From NCBI GenBank assembly GCA_033807695.1, contig CM066305.1, forward strand, positions 2,728,001 through 2,792,000: a stretch of 64,000 nucleotides of DNA, in the 5' to 3' direction. The stretch is from Daedaleopsis sinensis (taxonomy: Eukaryota > Basidiomycota > Agaricomycetes > Polyporales > Polyporaceae). The position numbers and the translations under genes were made by a program. Under the pieces are notes generated by a model, which saw only the letters and a list, made by a program, of their open reading frames with translations, had not been told where the DNA came from and did not search any database. Below are positions 22,560-33,842 of this stretch, piece after piece. The stretch's first letter is position 1. Each line of letters begins with the position of its first letter.

Positions 22560-23699
22560 TTACAATTTGACGTAGAGGTCTATAGGGCGTCGAAATCCTG
22601 CGTAGAAGTTTATGAATAACTGTTAACCACGATAGAAGTCTCTCAAAAGCAAGCGTACCCCCTTCCCCAGCGATTCCCAAGTGCTCAGCAGGTCCGAAAC
22701 CGACGTCTCTCAGCAACCGTTCAAAATCATCCGGTCGCAATTTGAGATTTTTCGCATTCTCCTTGAGTCTCTGAAATAAGCCTTCAGCACAATGTTCGGG
22801 TCTCGTGGCGGGGAAGAGCTATACCGCATCCATCCGCTTAGCTTTGGCGTAAGTATCCCATTCCTGGGGCTCCAGAACAAAAATCCCACCAGGATTCAGT
22901 ACCGTGTGTACTCTCCGGAAGAATCTCAGCAGTCCCTCGTCCCCATCGTTCAGATGTATCCACTTCGATATTGAGAATCTAAGACGAACACTCTAATCAG
23001 CGGTCTGCCCCGAGAAAACTCTGGAAGAGAAGAGACCAGTACAACTTACGCAACTATCACATCGTATCCGTCCCCGTCCTCAGGAACTGCGTTGTTGACC
23101 CAGTCAGCAGTGCGAAAGGAGACATTATGCGGGAATGTGTCCGCCATGTTCGATTGATTGGCGGCGTCCGGGATGGGCAATGGTCCAAACATATGCTCGA
23201 AGGAGGCTGGGAAGTAGTCCACTTGGGTGTCCAACTCTTCCACGTCAGCCGAAACCCGGCGTCGCTTCCTGCTCGATGACAGGGTCCCGCCGGAGCTCGT
23301 AGAATCCTCGTCCGGCAGCGTTGTCGTGGCACCCATCGGCTGCTGGTGGCTCCATGCAGACCTCCGATGCCTCCATGCAGCTCGCACAAGCGTGTCGTCA
23401 ATGTCTACGCCAATGACACGTTTGGCACGCAGTGTCTGAGCTGTTGGCAATGGAAGTTAGCGGGGGACATGCGAACTTTCTGGGCTATTGACCTCACCGA
23501 TCTCGCAAGTCACGAAGCCCTCGTTGCAGCCCACGTCCAAAACACGTTTCCCTTTGAACAAGTCTTTTGGAACGAGCGCAAGACGTTGGTCGTTGGTGGC
23601 CGGTCGTTTATTGTAATATCTGCCGGTGCCATTAGACGGAAGGTTGCATGCAATGGTAGAGACTCGCTTACCCGTGGTAGTTTCCGTGCACTGGGGCAT
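22560..23699 (-). CDS. Bin3/MePCE-type RNA methyltransferase
   Basis: Bin3 proteins are SAM-dependent methyltransferases; metazoan MePCE caps the gamma-phosphate of 7SK RNA, and the fission yeast homologue Bmc1 acts with telomerase and U6 RNA. The signature NKRPATNDQRLALVPKDLF is followed by motif I, GKRVLDVGCNEGFVTCEI, then AKRVIGVDIDDTLV. After an insertion with Ser-rich sequence comes FRTADWVNN and DGDGYDVIVAFSISKWIHLN, the usual post-I and motif IV blocks. VLNPGGIFVLEPQEWDTYAK is the family's GG-x-F-x-LEPQ-W element. The end RPDDFERLLRDVGFGPAEHL then FRRPIDLYVKL completes the fold. The start at 23699 (MPQCTETTTG) is the only ATG that keeps the first block, though an intron just after it cannot be excluded. 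RNA target is unknown. Confidence 0.85.
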
Positions 23700-24298
23700 G
23701 AACTTTAGCGGACATTTGAGACAAATGCGCCAAAGACGGCGGATGGTGCTCGTGGTTGAGTTTAACCAACCTCAAGGGCGTCTATAATATACTCTACGCC
23801 ACAGTCTGGGAGGAGTTCTGCCGCCAACCATTTTCCTCCCAATACCGGGCTCGTAGCTATGTACACTGGAATAACATGTAGTGTACGAGTGCAACAGTGT
23901 TTACATGTGTGACATGATGAGAGGTACCAATGGAAAGTTGATTGTCGTGACCGACTTCAAGCTATTTCAAAGTTTGGATTGTGCTAGCTCCCAGTGGGAG
24001 CTGGCGCTCCCTCTATATACTGTAGTTGGCGAACTCCGGTGTCACTTGCGAGGGAGCGAGAGCTTTCTACAAGCTAGTAGGACCAGAAAAGGTGGAAAGA
24101 GTTTAACACCGAACTTGAGGTCAATCTGGCTAAGCCATTCAGGGTGTCGTGCAGAGCGTCACATCATATTCAGAGAACCAACAGACGGGGATAACACTGT
24201 ACGCAAGGGAGGTATTGTAGCCAGACTTAGACGACGTAGGCTATGGTGGAGAGATGAAAGCAAAACAGGAAACGGTAGCGTTTTAGCACGTTCGACGT
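23700..24298. other. Intergenic, Bin3 promoter side / tubulin 3' side
   Basis: About 600 bp separate the Bin3 start from the stop codon of the downstream alpha-tubulin. It has no supported gene. A short imperfect repeat CTCCCAGTGGGAGCTGGCGCTCCC around 23990-24015 could fold as a hairpin. Confidence 0.45.
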
Positions 24299-26106
24299 TT
24301 AGTACTCGCCCTCCTCCTCGGCATCACCAGAGTCAGTGCCGACCTCCTGGTAGTCGCGCTCGAGCGCAGCGAGATCCTCGCGAGCCTCGGAGAACTCACC
24401 CTGGAGAAACGGTCGAGTATGAGCGAACTGAATCGATCATATGGTGTAACGGGATACTTACCTCCTCCATACCCTCACCGACGTACCAGTGCACGAAGGC
24501 ACGCTTGGAGTACAGGAGGTCGAACTTGTAGTCTGTCATGAACGATACCATTAGCGCTTGTGATGTTCATCCTCCTCAACTGTACGTACCCAGACGAGAC
24601 CAGGCGGCGGAGATTGCAGTCGTGCTAAAGAGGTCGTTTAGTCAAGGTCGCTTATTGAAGCAATGTCCCACTCACTTGGAGAGCATGCACAAGCTGCGGC
24701 TGGTCTTGGCGAGGTCACCACCGGGGACGCAAGCAGCGGGCTCATTGCAGATACCAAGCTGACAGAGACAACATGTAATTAGTAATAAAGAAAATGGGTC
24801 ATTGTATGCGATATCGCACCTTGAAGCCGGTCAAACACCAGTCGACGAACTGAATCGTCTTCTTGGTCTTGATGCTCGCGACGGCAGCCGAAGTATCCTT
24901 GGGGACGACATCGCCACGGTAGAGCAGGCAGCACGCCATGTATTTGCCCTCACGGGGGTCGCACTTCACCATCTGGTTGCCGGGCTCGAAGCACGAGAAG
25001 GTCATCTCGGAGACGCTGTTCTGCTCGTGGTGCGCTTTGTCGGCGGAGAGGAGCGGCGCGAAGCTGGCGACGGGGAAGTGGATACGCGGGAAGGGCACCA
25101 GGTTCGTCTGGAACTCGTTGAGGTCGACGTTCAGGGAGCCGTCGAAACGGAGCGAGGCGGTAATCGACGAGACGACCTGGGCGATCAAGCGGTTAAGGTT
25201 GGGGAAGCTTGGCTGCCCGACGTTGAGCTTGTTCTTGCAGATGTCGAAGATAGCCTCGTTGTCAACCTGTAGACGACATGATGTGGGTAAGGAATGCGAT
25301 GGAATACAATCGGAATGGGGCATACCATGAACGAGCAATCCGAGTGCTCGAGGGTCGTGTGAGTCGTCAACACGGAGTTGTAGGGCTCGACGACGGAGTT
25401 GGCCATGGTCGGGGCAGGGTACACCGAGAACTCGAGCTTGGACTTTTTGCCGTAGTCATTGGCGAGACGCTCCATGAGCAGAGCACCAAAGCCAGAGCCA
25501 GTTCCACCGCCGAACGAGTGGAAGACGAAGAAGCCCTGGAGACCCGTGCAGTTGTCCGCCAAACGACGGATTTTGTCCATGACGGGGTCAATCAACTCCT
25601 TGCCTACGGTGTAGTGACCGCGAGCATCTATCCCGCGACGCGACTCATCAACATGGGACTAGCGCCCTCGCTCTCAACAAGGACTCACAGTTGTTGGCCG
25701 CATCCTCTTTTCCAGAAATCATCGTTTCCGGGTGGAACAGGGACCGGTAGGGACCCTGGTTCACCTCGTCGATGGCACCAGGCTCGAGGTCGATGTACAG
25801 CGAGCGAGGGACATACTTGCCCGAGCCAGTCTCGGAGAAGAACGTCGAGAAACCGCTGTCGCCGTTAGCCTTGGTCTCCTCAGAAGGGCGACCATCCGGC
25901 TGAGTGTGCGAGACAGGTCAGGTTCTCATAATTTAAGAGTAGAGGGGGAAAAGCATCACGTACGTTCAACCCGTGCTCGAGCGTGTAAAGCTCCCCTTTG
26001 CCCATTCTGAGTTGAAAACGCTGATAAGGGAGGCGAGCGACTTACAGCATGCATTTCCGATTTGAACACCGGCCTGCCCGACGTGCAAAGAGATGACTTC
26101 ACGCAT
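24299..26106 (-). CDS. Alpha-tubulin, diverged copy
   Basis: Alpha-tubulin forms the microtubule dimer with beta-tubulin. The start [20 protein letters not shown] at 26106 is diagnostic. The GTP-binding loop [16 protein letters not shown], the exchange-related [18 protein letters not shown] and [20 protein letters not shown] are intact, as is the catalytic-loop region. It ends [20 protein letters not shown] and then AEEEGEY with a C-terminal Tyr, stop at 24299. Compared with the neighbour it departs at usually invariant positions: [18 protein letters not shown] in place of [18 protein letters not shown], and VDWCLTGFK in place of VDWCPTGFK. The exons remain open and splice sites normal, so it looks functional but is the faster-evolving copy. 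It follows the second tubulin head-to-tail, 440 bp apart. Confidence 0.92.
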
Positions 26107-26546
26107 GTTGACGAAAACGGATGGGGGAAGATGAGGGTTCGGAGAGAGGAGGGACAAGGCAAACAAGTCGCGTTGTTGGGGTGTTGTCGCACACTTCCCA
26201 ATTGGTCCGTGCCATCATTACCGATCAACCACGTTTTCGAACGGCCTCCTCCCTTCCTCCTGGCCCTCCCTTGATCCGCGCGACTTTCGCTCTCGCCTAT
26301 CTCCAATTTGCCCGCACTAGAGCGTTCCATTCGTATGTGTCACGAATTGCAAAGATTACAACGCTAATATTATGGGTGGTATGATTGTGAATGCTTGATC
26401 TCTATCGGGAAACAAGCGGGGGATATCGATATGCGTAATATGCGTGAATTCGTGAAGGAGAAGATGCGATGCGGAGGAGGGAAGCCAGCTACCGAACGAC
26501 CGTTGAAACCAAAGGAACAAGGAAGACATCAATGATACTAGTGCGT
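26107..26546. promoter_or_regulatory. Spacer between the tandem alpha-tubulins (promoter of the diverged copy)
   Basis: The 440 bp must hold the terminator of the upstream copy and the promoter of the downstream one. It has CT-rich and AG-rich blocks next to the 26106 start. No conserved factor site is claimed. Confidence 0.45.
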
Positions 26547-28244
26547 TTAGTACTCTCCGGCTTCCTCAGCATCTGCCGAGTCAATCCCAACCTCCTCGTA
26601 ATCTTTCTCGAGCGCCGCGAGATCCTCACGGGCCTCGGAGAACTCGCCCTCCTCCATACCCTCGCCAACGTACCAGTGGACGAACGCACGCTTCGAGTAC
26701 AAGAGATCGAACTTGTGGTCGAGGCGGCTCCACGCACTCGAGATCGCCGTCGTGTTCGAGAGCATGCACAGGCTCCTGGTGACCTTCGCAAGGTCACCGC
26801 CGGGAATATGCGCTGGCGGCTCGTTGCAAATGCCGAGTTTGAAACCGGTTGGACACCAGTCGACGAACTGGATGGTACGCTTGGTCTTGATGGCGCTGAC
26901 AGCGGCATTCGTGTCCTTGGGCACGACATCACCACGGTAGAGCAGAGCACAGGCCACTAAACACGATCTTAGTTTACTGGCGCGATACATGAACGACCAA
27001 GACACTCACTGTACTTGCCCTCGCGAGGGTCGCACTTCACCATCTGGTTGCCAGCCTCGAAGCAGGAGAAGGTCATGTCAATGACTGAGTTCTGCTCGTG
27101 GTGGGCCTTCTCAGCTGAAATGATCGGGGCGAAGGTGGCGAGAGGGAAGTGGATACGAGGGAAACTATATTGATGTGTCAAAATTTGGCCAGCAACGTGG
27201 CAATCCGGATTACTCACGGAACCAAGTTAGTCTGGAACTCGTTCAAATCGACGTTGAGGGAACCATCGAAACGAAGGGAAGCAGTGATGGAAGAAACGAC
27301 CTGGGCGATAAGACGGTTCAAGTTCGTGAAGCTAGGGGAGGAGATATTGAGGCGCTTCTTGCAGATGTCGTAGATTGCCTCGTTGTCGACCATGAAGGAG
27401 CAGTCGGAGTGCTCGAGCGTAGTGTGTGTGGTGAGGACGGAGTTGTACGGCTCAACGACGGAGTTGGCCATCGTCGGAGCAGGGTACACGCTGAACTCCA
27501 ACTTCGCCTTCTTGCCGTAGTCGGTAGACAAACGCTCAAGGACGAGAGCACCAAACCCGGAGCCAGTTCCACCACCGAATGAGTGGAACACGAAGAAGCC
27601 CTGGAGACCATTGCAGTTGTCGGCCAGCCTGCGGATCTTGTCCATCACCACGTCGATCTGCTCTTTGCCAATGGTGTAGTGACCACGAGCGTCTGGAAAC
27701 ACGCGTTAGACAAAGATGTCCAAGCCTCGGCAGAAATTTTGCCACTCACAGTTGCTGGCGGCGTCTTCCTTGCCCGTCACAAGAGTCTCGGGGTGGAAGA
27801 GACTCCTGTAGGTACCGTTGCGAACCTCATCAATGACATTGGGCTCAAGGTCCATGTAGAGCGACCGAGGCACGTGCTTGCCGGAGGAGGTCTCCGAGAA
27901 AAAGGTGCTGAAGCCATCATCGTGGTGGGACGAAGGGCCCTCCAGGAGACGACCGTCGGGCTACAAAAGACATCAGGAATCATTGCCAACCCTATGACAC
28001 GTTACTACTCACGCCGAGGCCGTGTTCAACGGTGTACAGTTCCCCTGCGGAGCATAAATGCAATCAATGAGTTCCGCCATATACAGATAATTACAGGTGG
28101 CACAAGAACGAGCAGACGCGTCGATCGCAATCATCGACAGGGATCGGGGGCATAGGAGGGATGTAGACGGATTGACAACTCACAGCATGCGTTACCGATC
28201 TGCACACCGGCCTGACCAACGTGTACGGAGATGACTTCACGCAT
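26547..28244 (-). CDS. Alpha-tubulin, conserved copy
   Basis: This is a full alpha-tubulin read from [20 protein letters not shown] at 28244 through [92 protein letters not shown] and [19 protein letters not shown]. It ends in [20 protein letters not shown] and [10 protein letters not shown], stop at 26547. The H1-S2 loop region holds [20 protein letters not shown], a normal variable site. Introns are many and short; the first is in the codon after GNAC. Every expected motif is standard, so this is likely the main alpha-tubulin. Two alpha-tubulin genes are common in fungi, but their tandem position suggests local duplication. Confidence 0.95.
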
Positions 28245-28776
28245 CTTTACAACGAGCAATCAAAGAACTACAGTTCCGCGTCGTGAGCAATCTAGTGGCC
28301 ATTCGACACGTTACGGACGACTTACATGGGGTATTCGAGCGGGTCAAGGAAGAGGTCGAGAGACGACGAGCAAACGACCAGGCGAGGGCGGAGGGTTTAT
28401 GTCAGGAAATGGAAGGCGCTGCTGACTCATCCTTTCCCGCGCCTGCTTCCCCGCTCGAGAACGCGCGTCTAGGTAATTATGGAACCACGCACAAACGGCA
28501 TTGAACGCGGAAGCATCCGAGATCAGTTCCTCGAGGTTTCGGCATGGGGTATGCTGTCCTAGTAATGCGTTGTTATTTACATGCTCGAGTATGTCTAATA
28601 TGGAGGAAACCCAGAGTGCGCGTGTGTATCTAGTATCTAGTCTGGAATCTAGTCATCATGTAGTCTGAGAGGTGTCCGATTCAGTGTCCAAGAAATCGCG
28701 GTACGCCAGACACGTCCGTAGCCAGTCCCCGGTTCACAACCAATGGAAGAGCAACGGGAGTGAGGCTAGTGCATGG
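28245..28776. promoter_or_regulatory. Spacer with tubulin promoter and hydrolase 3' end
   Basis: About 530 bp lie between the conserved alpha-tubulin start and the stop codon of the hydrolase gene. TCTAGTATCTAGTCTGGAATCTAGT near 28628-28652 is a short imperfect repeat. No supported open frame is present. Confidence 0.45.
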
Positions 28777-31700
28777 CTATCTGGGGGCCCCGGAAGTGCC
28801 CTCTCCACTGCCGAAAGAGCCGTTGATCTTGTTCTTAGCGGAACGCAAGGTCGAAGACGCTTGTTTCTGTGCGCGCCCGACCTTCTTCGCGCTCTTCCGC
28901 ATGAACAGCCTAAACGACAGTGCATCGGCGTTAGTACGGGTGTACATGCAGTATGTAGGCGGTATTAGGACGTACTCGACCAGCGACTGCCAGATGCGCA
29001 GGCCGTGCATAGGGATAAACTGCGTATGGATCTGCTGTTCCGACACCGACTGTTGCGGTGGTTTGAGAGGGCGGTCGTGTGGATCGAAGGCGGCGCGGAA
29101 AGCGTCGGACATCTTGATCTTCGGGATGCGCAGATGTGTGACAGGCGCGCTGTGGTATACCGTTCGCTGCAAAAGTGCGACCGCTTCGTGCTGCGTTGAA
29201 GGATATAAGTTACCCAGAGCATGGCGACGATAGGAAGGGGAAGCGTACCGAATCACGTCTTCCAACGATTGCGCTTGGGGGAGGATTCTCGTCCTTTAGA
29301 TCCAGGGGACCTGCAAGTATGCATCAGGTACAAGGTCTCCCTCCGGGTCCTGACTATACGCACCCCACCGCCGCTGGGATTCTATCTCTCCGACTGAGGA
29401 AATATCATCTCGGACCAAAGAGGCTCTTGAGCGCTGAGGCTGCAGTTCGTCGTGGATAAGACCCTGCTGTCTTGCGTGATCCAAGAGACGCTGCGCTTTC
29501 TTTTCGTAGTGTTTCTTCTTGTTGATGACACGCTCAGCAGCTCGACGATACTTCTTGTCCCAGGCTTCTTGTCCATCGAGCCAACGCTGGACCGGACCCT
29601 CCTTGATGATACCGATATCCTGAGGCTTAATCCGGAGGATGTCTATCTCCTCGACGGGTTCCATGGGACGAACATGACCCTGTGCATCTACGCGCTCTCG
29701 GATAAAGAGCACATCAGGGATGTCCTGCGAGAAGTCATGAGGATGACGAGGACAACAGGCTACACATATCATGCTTACCTCCCCACTGCCCTTACTGCGA
29801 TCGGCCGTGCCGTCATGGTCTGGCACTTTCTCAGCCAGACCGTGCTCGACCTCCTTTTCCGTCACCGCCTCGTTGGCGCGGTACAGGCCAATGTCGGACT
29901 TATCACTGTCAGGGTTCTTCGGAATTCGGGGTGACTTTTCGTCCGAGTTGGAGCCATCTTTCGGATTTGAGTCAGATATTGCGGATGAAGGCCTGTGCAA
30001 CTCGGGGAACGGGTTGCGCTCGAGATGATCCTCCGAATTATCGATTACATGTTTCACAAACTGAGCAATCGACCGGTATGCGTACTTGGCCTGGACATCA
30101 TGAGCGTGTCAGCCGTAGCGCGTACCATTGTGTTTAGTACGCACCGGGTCGGTGAATGTGAAGACAGTCAAAACATGACACATGTCTATCGACACGTCAC
30201 TGAGCAGTTGTAGATGACGAAACGAGAGCCCACTATACCATCAAACACTTGAAGATGAACCTGAGATTGTCATCAGAGGGAGGGAAGACGACGAGTGGCA
30301 AATATGAACAGACTTTGGTAGGAGTCTGGAACTTCTCAGCGTTCTCCTTCTGACGACGCCCTTCGCGCAGCACGCCTTTCCTGACTGGGTAATCCTTCGG
30401 ATGCGCAGCCTTGTGAGCAAGATAGATGATCTCGTCTCGCAGACATTCACCGTTCCCTGCCAAGATGTATAGCGGACAAAGATTCCCAAGAGACGACTGC
30501 AAGACAGGGGAGACGAGGGGATGGGAGAGTTGTCTGCGGGTTTAAGGCGAAGCGTTACGACGAACAGAACAGATGATTCAAAATGAGACGTACTCCGTGG
30601 TCGCGTATAGCTGAATCTGAGCGCGCAACTCCCATGGCGTAGCGTCAGGGTCCTCCATAAGCACTTTCGGCGGCTTCGGTTCGAATGTGTCCAATGCGAT
30701 GTCACTCTCCCTGTCTTCTGCAACATCATCATCATGCTCAGTTGCCGACTCAGAGGTACTGCTGGCCTGGCTTGTCTTGGCTTGTGCATCGGGCCCGTCC
30801 ACAGCAGCTTCTTGGGACTGCATCTCTTTCTGCGAGAGAATCTCGCCCGCATCCTCCTGGAGTTCCGACGCATGAACTGGTTCACCGCGATTAGCAGTGT
30901 CCTGTAGCCGTTGATCAGCTGCCTGGTCAGAGCGGGGCTTGAGGGTATCAGCATGGCCGGGCTGGGGCGGTGGGTTCGTCTGCGTAGGTACCACGCGTGT
31001 ATAGCCACCTTCAGGTCTTGGATGAACAGGCCAGAGCGGCGACGGCTTGTGAATGAAGCCATGAGGGGGGATAATGTCCTATATGGCAGAAAGATTATTT
31101 TGGGCGACCGATGCACGCGGGCCAAACAACTCACCGTCTCGGAGTTTGATATCACACTGGGGAAGCTGTGCGTCAAATCCACCCATGGGCTGATCAGCAC
31201 TGCGCCCGCAGGTTGCGGTAGGCCCAGGTCTCTCAATACAGTCAGGGCCGTCAAGCAAAGAGAGGCCCCCGCCGAGTCTCCCGCAAACACCAGTTTGGAA
31301 GGTGGTACAGGTTTATGAACAGCTCCTGGTGGTGGATTCGTCAAGTAGAAATCTACGCGCACTTGTAAACATTGAAACTCAAACATCTTACGATGGACTT
31401 ACACGCTGCCAAGACATCCTGTAAAGGACACGGCCACGGGTATTGCGGCGCCTTGCTGTGACCTGTGTCAGACGAAGAGCGGCGACAAGTACGCGTCCGC
31501 GCTCACCGATAGTTCACGGTAAAGGCGCGTCCTCTGATCTTCCTCGCTGTGAATGGTAGTGAACAACAGTACACGGGCGCTTCGACGTAATGACATCATA
31601 GCGCACATACCATAGCGGATAACCTGGTAACGATGGGTATCTGCACCCGGCCCGTGAGTTACGCTTACTGGTGCAGTCGCAAACAGACACACGTACTGAT

Positions 31701-32514
31701 TGAGCCCCAGAAGAATGCTCCTGCACAGCGTGTCAGAGGGCTGACACCCTACAGGGACGTGTGTACAACACCCACCTCCATGCACATATAACTAACTCGC
31801 CAGAGCCCCGTTAGCCGTAGAAGTTGGGTTCCGAGGTAAAAGAGCAGACAGACCATCACTCTGTCCAAGTGTTCCATGCGCAAGATGGTCTTCTCATCCT
31901 CGCTGTATTCAGCGTCTTTGGGAAACTCACGATCGTCAAGGTATTCCTTCTCCGTGATCCATTCCCCATCTATCCACTCAAGTCCACGGACTTGCCACCA
32001 TCGCTCTCCGCCCACAACACACTTCAGGTCCTCCGGGCCAAACCATTCGATGAGGGCGTCTGCTGCCTGATTGCACGTTGTCAAGGGTATCTTGACGGGC
32101 ACGACGGCGCACCAGAACGGCGCGGGAACATGCGTGTTGGTGCTGGACGGGACTTGTCAGAGTGTGCCGGTAGGCAACGGCCAATTCAGCTCACAAAGCT
32201 TGCAGGGACTCGACCGTGTTCTTCGTTCCAAGTGCTATGAACGCCTTGACAATATGGAATGCTCTGGGAGAGTCTAGTGAGCTCGCCTCTGCAAGCTGCG
32301 CAGCTGGGTACTCACTCATCATAGAATATGTCGTCCCATGCTGTCTCTGAGTCATCTCCATCCTTGAGCTTCAAACCCTTGCGTTTCGCATGCTTATAGA
32401 ATGTCTTCAGAACAACTGAACCCGATCGCTGTGTTCAGAAGCCTTCCCGAAGCTGTGGACTGTATTCTCACCTGGGGTGATGTGAACGGCTGCTGAAGTG
32501 GTGGTGACGGGCAT
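28777..32514 (-). CDS. Long HSL-type alpha/beta hydrolase with extra C-terminal region
   Basis: This belongs to the hormone-sensitive-lipase group of serine hydrolases (PF07859-like); the substrate is unknown. The start MPVTTTSAAVHITPG at 32514 is followed by YKHAKRKGLKLKDGDDSET and a lead region (VPVKIPLTTCNQAADALIEW). The oxyanion motif LYVHGGGAFFWGSINTHRYQ is assembled from several exons at 31800-31610. The nucleophile is the Ser of VFAGDSAGASLCLTAL near 31290. Next is GAVLISPWVDLTHSFPS. A 200-residue acidic, Ser-rich insertion follows (about 31050-30600). The acid region is LAGNGECLRDEIIYLAHKAA and the likely catalytic His lies in MCHVLTVFTFTDPAKYAYRS near 30180-30080. After the fold, some 350 residues of charged sequence carry RIKPQDIGIIKEGPVQRWLD and end NGSFGSGEGTSGAPR. 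The tail has no domain I recognise. Confidence 0.83.
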
Positions 32515-33057
32515 GATACAAAGGAAGAAATGATAGTAAGGAGCGGTAGGATGTTGCGTTGTCGCAGAGTGTTAAGTTAGAAGAGTGAACGGGGGAAGAT
32601 GAAGATGGTCATAGGTGGACATGCCAAAAGGGTCGCGGGAGCGCGAGATTCAGCCACCGACGCGAAGGAGCGCGCGTCAACGCGTCACCCACGTGAAATT
32701 TAGTATGCGTTAATTTGCGATATGTTTGACTCGTTGGGTAAGTATCAGTTCGGTATGATCCCGCCGATGAGAACTGTTTTCATCGCACAAGTGTCAAGGT
32801 ATACGCAACATGTGTGAGTTGAAGCGAATATTGGAATGCATTATAACCGGTGGACAGATATAGTAATGTACCCTCAAGGGCAGTAGGACAGATAACCGCA
32901 AGGTGGTGCTACAACAAACAACAGAGCGAGCGGTGGCGACAGTAGACAAGAGAGGTGGGGGTGCTGCGACATCTATGACAGTAAAACACGGCGTGTGTCC
33001 GAATGAAGACTCTCCATGGAAATGATACGAGTCTGCGTATGTGCGATAGGGAGACCA
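32515..33057. other. Intergenic, hydrolase promoter / phosphatase 3' end
   Basis: About 540 bp with no supported gene. It contains AT-richer sequence than its neighbours around 32690-32760. Confidence 0.45.
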
Positions 33058-33842
33058 TTAGCGGCGTGAGCTCCCCTGGCCTTGCTGTTGGAGGTAGCGG
33101 TCAATCTTCTGGCGCCACTTGACGTAGATTCCCTCACTGGGGGAGGGGTTATACTGGCATAGCCCGAAGAGGACAAGTTGTTCCTAATACAAGTTAGACT
33201 TGAAGCTTGAGGACCGCCACGAGCGAAGAGCAGCATACCTGGAAGCCGGGGATGATCCAAACTTGCTCACGCGCTGTGAATTACGTTAAAACAACCCGGT
33301 CGCGCAGTATTCGGAGATCAATTACCTCTCCGGACGATCTCCATAGCCTCGCTCGCTTCGATCCGTCGAGAGTACATCACTGCATGACGTTCGTTGGTCA
33401 GAACCCCGTATAGCACGTACTGTGCACGATCGGAGAACACTCACAGTAAGCTGCGACGACGGTAGCGCTTCGAGACAGGCCTTGGACGCAGTGCACAAGG
33501 ACCACCCCGCCCGCGTTCATGGCCTCCTGGATGAAGCGACATGCGGCGGGGAGGTGGATGAGCAGGTCGGCGTAGTCCACATCCTCGACGCGGATGCGGA
33601 GGTGGCGTATGCCAGAAGCAGGGTTGTCGGCAGGAATGGGCTCGGACCCAACGGACACAATGTGCGTTATGCGTCGGTCCGCGAGCGTCCTGGGAGAGAT
33701 GGCAGCATCGATCCTGGGGAGCAGAAACGGAAGGATTCCGTTAGAGATGGCCTGTCAGAGGATGCGATACCGGTGCCAAATACACCTACGTTCCCAAATA
33801 GAGTTTGCCCTCTATGACGGCGTTGATGTTTCTCCAGACCAT
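33058..33842 (-). CDS. Small dual-specificity protein phosphatase
   Basis: DSPc-fold enzymes dephosphorylate Tyr and Ser/Thr residues. The start MVWRNINAVIEGKLYLGT at 33842 joins across an intron to IDAAISPRTLADRRITHIVS, the usual DSP N-terminal block. Then come HLRIRVEDVDYADLLIHLP with the general-acid Asp, and the active-site loop VLVHCVQGLSRSATVVAAY (HC-x5-R-S) near 33500-33450. Further exons read VMYSRRIEASEAMEIVRRA, EQVWIIPGFQEQLVLFGLCQ and YNPSPSEGIYVKWRQKIDR, ending QQQGQGSSRR at 33058. The protein is compact, a catalytic domain alone, so its target and location cannot be guessed. An upstream ATG in another frame at 34034 gives a Ser/Thr-rich frame that does not join in phase and was not used. 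Confidence 0.87.
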
